64,000 nucleotides of DNA, taken from positions 4,697,386 to 4,761,385 of the forward strand of contig NC_049980.1 of NCBI RefSeq assembly GCF_000003815.2. Direction: 5' to 3'. Below, piece after piece: positions 59,333 through 64,000 of the stretch (position 1 is the first letter of the stretch; each line of letters starts with the position of its first letter). The translations under genes and the position numbers were made by a program. The DNA is from Branchiostoma floridae (lineage: Eukaryota; Chordata; Leptocardii; Amphioxiformes; Branchiostomatidae). The notes under the pieces were generated by a model, which was not told the DNA's origin, made no database searches, and saw nothing but the letters and a program-made list of their open reading frames with translations.

Positions 59333-61460
59333 TGTGTATATATTAGGTTATCGATAGAAAGGAAACGCCATTACTGAAAATCTGCAACCCACAACCTCCT
59401 TGCGATTCTGTGGAAAACTGCAGTAATGATTAAAGAGGGCGATATGCCTCGATAGGTTTAATACAAACGACCCTAACTTCATCATTATAGATTGGTGAGG
59501 CTATAAATACTAATACATCTATTTAGAGCCCTCTATTGGTTTTTGATGGTAATGCAGGCGAAGGGCTAAACTCCAAACATTTGCGGGTAGACTTATTGCT
59601 TTAAACTGTCTGTAAAACCTAAGTACCTTAAAATCCAAGTAGAAGTTTTGAAACATGTATATAATCTTTTCGAAGTAAATTGCGTCCTCTGGGGACAAAA
59701 ATAATGGCAAGGGCAGTGACGTCGCAACAAGGTGTACATAAACGAAAGGCTCTCAAGGAGTGTCCGTAAGTCCGTAAGTCATTTTGAATTGGGGAAATTT
59801 AAAAACTGAACTTTAAGGCAAAGACGTAGCATCTGGAACAATATCATAGTTCTAAAATCGTGTTTGTGTTCTCCAGGGCGTGTATTTGGTCCTCTGGAGT
59901 TTTCCAGGCGGGACCTGATGGCGTTGAACATCCAGCGGGGCCGGGACCACGGGCTGCCGGACTACAACACGGCCCGGGTGGAGTACGGGCTCAGCAGGGT
60001 GGATAACTTCTCTGATATCAACCCAATACTGTTCGCACAGGATCCGGAGGTGGGTGGTTTGTAGATATGTGTCTGTGTTTGTGTGTTTTGTGAATGTGCG
60101 TGTGTGTGTAATAATAATTGTATGCGTTTGTTTGTAAGTATGCGTGTGTCTTTGTGTGTGTGTGTGTTTGCTTGTGTATATGTTAATAACGTGTGTACGC
60201 AGTGTGTTTGTGTGCGTCTGTTTATGTGCGTTTGCTTGTGTGTATGTGCGTGCATGTGTGTGTGTGTGCGTTTATATATTTCTTTGCATGTGTGTGTTCA
60301 TACATGTGTTCATACATGTGTTTTGTGTGCTTATTTTCTTGCTTAATTTATTTCCATATGTTTACGTGTGTGTGATTTTGTGCTGTATATTAGTATTTCT
60401 TTGATTTTGTGTGTATGTTTATGTGTGTACGTGTGTGCGTTTTTGTGTGTACGTACACGTTTGTATATTCTATGTGTGTATACACTCGCGTTAATGCTAT
60501 AATTTAATGTACAGTATATTGTACACTCTGTGTGTGTGTCTGTATGTGCGTTTGTGTGTGTGGGGGGTGGGTGGGGGGGGGGGTAAGCATGTGTGTGGAA
60601 ATTCGTAGAATAACACTTCTTTCATCGGGAGTTTCAAAACTGCACAAGAAATTCAACAAATCAAAATTATGGATATTAACAACATGACTTTTGTTTTGTA
60701 TTTTCAGCTCCTAGCAAACATCACAGCCTTCGCAGCAGAGAACGACTGGACCACTGACAAGTGCGACATCTGGGTGTGTGGACTGCTAGAGACCACGGAG
60801 CGGGGACCGGGCCCGCTGTTCCGGGAAATCATCAAGGACCAGTTCGAACGGATACGAGACGGCGACAGGTTCTGGTTCGAGAACTACAGACAAAACGGGT
60901 AATCTTTTAATGCGGCTTGATTTATGGGAGTGAATAATTATTTCTGTTTTGCATATCTTCGCTCCGTCTGTTCTTTTACCTATGTATGGTCAGCATAACT
61001 TTAGAACGGTTGGACTGAAAATAATTTGGTATGTGGATAGGGATTGCGAAGACGAAGGTCAAGGTCAATTTGGGCTCCTGCAGCTGAGTGTGTGACATTG
61101 GTACTAAAAGGAGAACTTCGGGTTTCTGTCTGTTTTGGCCTGGATATGATAAAGTTACGTTACGTTACTTGATGTTTTGGTGGCAGATAACTGTTGATGT
61201 AAGAACGAAATTGTGTTTGTCTCCCTGTGTGTTTCTTTGTGTCTGTGTTTTATTGGGTCAAATCAACCATAGCTACATGTAGAAATAGGTTAGTTGTGAA
61301 AAATCCGAAAAATGTATTGTTTTGTTCGCAGGTTGTTTACAGAGGATGAAGTCACCCAAATCTGGAACCTGACCCTGTATGAAGTCATCAGTAGCATCAC
61401 CAACATCACCGACATGGACATGCAAGAGAACGTCTTTCTCGCCACAGGTCAGTTGAAGAG

Positions 61461-61531
<71 letters not shown>

Positions 61532-61624
61532 CACTCTATCTCAATCAATCTGTCTATCTAAATTATCTATAGCTATCTACCTATCATCTATCTGTCCACC
61601 TACCAATCTATGTATCTAAGGATA

Positions 61625-61691
<67 letters not shown>

Positions 61692-64000
61692 ATCTATCTA
61701 TCTATCTATATCTTTTTACATTCATTGAATTTTGAAACTTAGACGAGCTTGTCTAAGCTTGATGTTTGTGACTGATGGAGAAGATATAGTGCTGGGGTGA
61801 GCGATAGTTTGTCGGCCTTGTTCATGTAGCCTTGTACTGAGCAAAGTCCTGATTGTTCCCAACTTCCCTTCTTTCCAGATTCCCCATGTTTCCAGCCTAA
61901 GCAGTTGAGTCAGTTCGACATGGAGCCGTGCACCCCTGACAGGCTGGGGGACCCCGCGGACTTCAAGCGGCAGACCTTCGACTACTTCAGCGGCAGCGAG
62001 TGGTCCTATGCCCTGTCCTTCGGCGCCATGGGACTGTTCGTAGTCGGTAAGCTTAAGTGTTCAGGTCAACGTTAGTCCATCTTTCCAAGCCTTATACTTT
62101 AAAGGGGTTGAATTAGATGTAATTAGTAAGTGTGTATGCCAACGTTAGGCTTTCAAGTTGTTCTTTGGAGCATTCAGACTGTTGTAGTTGGTAATAGTTC
62201 ATGTTAACGTTAGACTTACTAACCTTACCTTATATAGTCAAGTCAAGTTTATTGCACAACGATTGCAACAGGTACAATGTATGGCAAATTACGTATAACC
62301 AACAACTACAAACTAGTATACTAGTCTTACTTGATAGAAAATATGGCGGCATAGTGTATTCACATTATATATGATTGGTACCAGGTGTTCAGTTATAAAA
62401 CGGCCGGTTAGCACCCATACACCGGTTCTTGAGATTGGTAACCAGGCTATCTGTTTCATGACATGATTGTAAGTTCCGAATGACCGGTCACAATCTTGCT
62501 GATCCAACATGCATAGTGTGATATTTTGCTTCACGTAACAACATATGTGCCATGCTCTCCATTTTCCAAAGGTTGCGTCTTGGTGCTGGTGTGTCTGGCT
62601 AAGAGGAGAAAACTGGAGGAAGCCAAGGAAAGGATTGAGCACAGGAGAAAAGAGACCATGAGCGCGACGCGTAGGGAGAACGGACAGTCAACCATACTTG
62701 GTAAGAAAAAAACAAGACCAAGAACTGCTCTTTAAGCTGTCAAACATCCAAGAATAAAATTGAAGCTTCCCAAGTGAAGAAAATTTGACAGGGTTGCAAA
62801 ATTTGCAAACATACGTTAGTACGAGGTAAGAACATAACTCTAATGCAAGCAGCAAGGTCAGCCTTGTCGTTTACGGGCTTTTTTGCACTCTTCGGCATGA
62901 TCCCGCGGCCATTTTTGGGCACGGCTGGGCTCTCATATATTTTAAACTAGCAGTTAAAATCAAGCCGGGACCCGGTGACAAATAGTTGTCGTAACCTAAT
63001 CGTGCAAACACCTTGTGGTACCCCCTTCGATATCTGGAAGTAAACAGTGACAAATTTGTAGCTTCAGGGCCCGACTGGAGCTTTACTTCCTACGGGCACC
63101 TTAGTGAATGTGACCGGTACCATAACACAAACTAACGTCGATCACTTCTCGTCTCCCACGACAGCTTCTGAGTACATGGGCGGGAAGGACGGAGAGCACA
63201 GCGTGCAGATAATGCTGGGTCCCGGTAAGGAGGTTAAGGTGCTGGACCAGTGTCTGAACACCGTGAGGACCATAGACCTGAAGAACTACGCCAGACTGGA
63301 CATCTACCTAGCTGTGGAACGGAACGGCAACATGCTGGCCATGAAGATTCCTAAAGAGTATGATCTGGTAGGTAGAACCGTTTCGTGCATAATAAAATAG
63401 TGAGGTTGTGTACCAGCGTAACTGCATGCTGTTTGGCCTGGAAGTCAGTGGTCCTGGGTTCAAGCCTGTCGTGTTACCTATCTTGTGCTCAACGTACTTA
63501 ATTAACAACAAGACTTTCCTCACTTCACAAAGGTGCGAAATGGGTTCGTCAGGATTCGGTTGGGGCGGGGGTAGGGTAAAAGGGGGTGGGGTAAAGGGTG
63601 CTGAAAACTAAGCTCCGCCTCTCAATACCTTTTCTTAGACACAATGGATAGCAACTCACGAGAAGGTTATATCCACTCGCATTAATATTTTAGAGTGTGT
63701 AGTGTGGTTGGTTATTTAACGTACTTGAGGTGTGCTTCAAAGACGTAGTCTCTGGCTTTAGATTCCATCCCAAAAGACGTCTCTAACCAGCAACTCATTT
63801 GAAATCAGGCGAGGAAATAGGTGTCTTTACTAAAGGAACAAACAACATTATGGCCTGCTAAAGATTCGAACCCAGAACCTCAAGCTTTATACACTAAGTC
63901 AACCTTGAGTGGAGAAGGTAAAGATGTAGATCTCTTTAACCCCCTTGATCTTCTCCGTGTCCCATCTGACCATAATCGTTGTGTTTATGCTCTTTAGATT
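45935..64000 (+). CDS. DUOX: Dual oxidase (DUOX), 5' part: 17 coding exons, first 776 aa; continues past the window
   Basis: Membrane NADPH oxidase with an extracellular peroxidase-like domain; makes H2O2. Exons: 45935-46022, 46425-46523, 47066-47227, 47841-48031, 51217-51290, 51961-52121, 53873-54039, 56428-56488, 56869-56974, 58076-58187, 59034-59160, 59877-60049, 60708-60898, 61332-61447, 61879-62046, 62572-62700, 63165-63367 (2328 nt, frame kept). Signal peptide about 1-26; [14 protein letters not shown] near 52; peroxidase domain to about 600 with [10 protein letters not shown] (Arg264, Glu267), [14 protein letters not shown] (His357) and [16 protein letters not shown] (Asn467); [23 protein letters not shown]; first membrane helix about 653-675; linker ending KIPKEYDL, a DUOX hallmark. 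The distal-side His of true peroxidases is replaced (VVEE near 121). A CTTTAG acceptor at 63992-63997 probably opens exon 18. EF hands, ferric-reductase helices and FAD/NADPH domains are outside the window. Confidence 0.94.
46205..46340 (+). mobile_element. SINE 3' fragment (DUOX intron 1)
   Basis: Ends CTGTAGTGATTGCACAAGCG TTGTGTGGCCCAGGG, matching the tail of the SINE at 10868-11105. Confidence 0.5.
46575..46975. repeat. (GTGA)n-type tetranucleotide tract (DUOX intron 2)
   Basis: GAGTGAGTGAGTAAATACG-type blocks, with a higher-order repeat of about 100 bp (AGTGAGTAAATACGYTGTGA at about 46650 and 46760). Confidence 0.85.
47440..48680. repeat. Pyrimidine (TTCC)n and (CATT)n tracts flanking DUOX exon 4
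   Basis: CTTCCTTCC-type runs at about 47450-47650 and 48040-48500, then CATTCATT to about 48670. They flank exon 4 (47841-48031) on both sides and give spurious Pro/Ser/Phe/Leu frames. Confidence 0.85.
48912..51115. mobile_element. ~2.2-kb CCGGCCGGG-family transposon with nested MITE (DUOX intron 4)
   Basis: Left end AAGGCCTACGTCACATTACA then GGGGGTCC; right end GGACCCCTTTGTGCAAATGT GACGTTAGC. Inside are several CCCGGCCGGG-type blocks and a frame at 49395-49607 ([14 protein letters not shown], short basic) that faintly recalls the N-terminus of PIF/Harbinger nucleases. A second element is nested at 49607-50476. Confidence 0.5.
49607..50476. mobile_element. Nested MITE with GGGGTCC palindromic ends
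   Basis: Left ACCCTCAAGCACCCGACC then GTGGGGTCCAAACGGACCCC; right GGGGTCCAAATGGACCCCAC then TCGGGTGTTTGAGGGT. Interior 800 bp is AT-rich and non-coding. Confidence 0.65.
51560..51885. repeat. GACA-type minisatellite (about 40 bp unit) plus (CA)n
   Basis: Repeated AGTCAGACATATAGACAGAC AGGCAG units from about 51560 to 51780, then CA dinucleotides at 51822-51880. DUOX intron 5, about 75 bp upstream of exon 6. Confidence 0.85.
53085..53205. repeat. Dispersed repeat, copy A (DUOX intron 6)
   Basis: TATGTCATAGATATTGATTG TCTTTTAACACGCAATAC ... TCGTGTCCTCATTTCACCTA AGAGCCGACCCTAACATGAG GTCA. Partner copy at 56155-56270. Confidence 0.6.
54450..55530. repeat. Degenerate ~150-bp tandem repeat (DUOX intron 7)
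   Basis: About six to seven units, each with ATAACTCGAGAA, TGGAT ... GATATTTGGTAGGTG, GAAGGTCAAGTTCGA, CCCCCTAGCGGCTTCCTAAG GTACTGCAGCA(AAACTT). Single dispersed units occur at about 28000, 43495, 52205, 55830 and 60985. Confidence 0.7.
56155..56270. repeat. Dispersed repeat, copy B (DUOX intron 7)
   Basis: TATGTCATAGATATTGGTGA TCTTTTAACACGC ... TCGTGTCCTCATTTTACCTA AGAGGCGACCCTAATATGAG. Direct-orientation partner of 53085-53205. Confidence 0.6.
57480..57908. mobile_element. Complete hAT-like MITE with 8-bp target duplication (DUOX intron 9)
   Basis: Ends TAGGGCTGGGTACCGGTACA and TGTACCGATACCCAGCCCTA are inverted. Flanks CCGCACAC (57472-57479) and CCGCACCC (57909-57916) match 7 of 8, the duplication length of hAT elements. 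429 bp, with an internal GGTCCGGACC palindrome and no transposase. Confidence 0.8.
59251..59332. repeat. (GT)n microsatellite (DUOX intron 11)
   Basis: About 38 GT units with one TATG interruption. Confidence 0.95.
60065..60595. repeat. GT-rich interrupted tract (DUOX intron 12)
   Basis: Loose GTGTGTKTGC repeats ending in a G-rich stretch near 60560-60583; source of spurious Cys/Val frames. Confidence 0.8.
61463..61715. repeat. (CT)n then (TATC)n microsatellites (DUOX intron 14)
   Basis: CT run at about 61463-61535 begins 16 bp after the exon 14 donor; TATC units at about 61625-61710. Confidence 0.95.
63395..63560 (+). mobile_element. tRNA-derived SINE fragment (DUOX intron 17)
   Basis: GTGGTCCTGGGTTCAAGCCT GTCGTGTTACC (B box region), TGTGCTCAACGTACTTAATT AACAACAAGACTTTCCTCAC TTCA, GTGCGAAATGGG. 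Confidence 0.5.
63760..63905 (-). mobile_element. tRNA-derived SINE, reverse copy (DUOX intron 17)
   Basis: Minus strand: GAGGTTCTGGGTTCGAATC (B box), TTGTTTGTTCCTTTAGTAAA GACACC, GAGTTGCTGGTTAGAGACG. Confidence 0.5.

Overview
This is a 64 kb piece of an intron-rich animal nuclear genome. The best fit is amphioxus (Branchiostoma). The evidence is an animal-type AMT ammonium transporter pair, a DUOX/DUOXA pair arranged head to head as in other chordates, very dense short inverted-repeat elements and tRNA-like SINEs, and minisatellites lying across splice junctions. Species is inference; no search was run. Four assembly gaps are present: 7855-7954, 13477-13583, 26113-26212 and 39751-40653.

Layout. 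(1) 160-1014, minus: a one-exon secreted collagen-like gene with a TATA box. (2) 1711-10747, minus: AMT-type ammonium transporter 1, 11 coding exons, 564 aa. (3) 10748-15309: divergent intergenic region filled with SINE and MITE copies. (4) 15310-26923, plus: AMT-type ammonium transporter 2, 12 coding exons, 540 aa. (5) 26924-30934: tail-to-tail intergenic region with a likely polyA signal for each neighbour. (6) 30935-36355, minus: dual oxidase maturation factor (DUOXA), 9 coding exons, 379 aa. (7) 36356-45934: intergenic region with nested transposable elements, the largest gap and possible promoter sequence. (8) 45935 to beyond the window end, plus: dual oxidase (DUOX), first 17 coding exons (776 aa: signal peptide, peroxidase domain, first membrane helix, start of the intracellular linker). 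The EF hands and NADPH-oxidase core lie outside the window.

Function. The two AMT genes are divergent paralogs, and both keep the twin-histidine pore and the Asp-Ala/Gly-Gly signature. DUOXA is the membrane partner that lets DUOX leave the ER and make extracellular H2O2; the two genes face away from each other across about 9.6 kb. All exon models were built by hand from reading frame, GT/AG sites, phase continuity and comparison between paralogs. Every internal junction keeps frame.

The most unusual signal is in the AMT genes. Three separate tandem arrays have copied an exon edge together with its splice site into the adjoining intron: 85 bp x3 at 8504, about 110 bp x5 at 16436, and 44 bp x12 at 17525. 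A second notable point is that this DUOX keeps the His and Asn expected on the proximal heme side of animal peroxidases, which human DUOX lacks as I recall its sequence.
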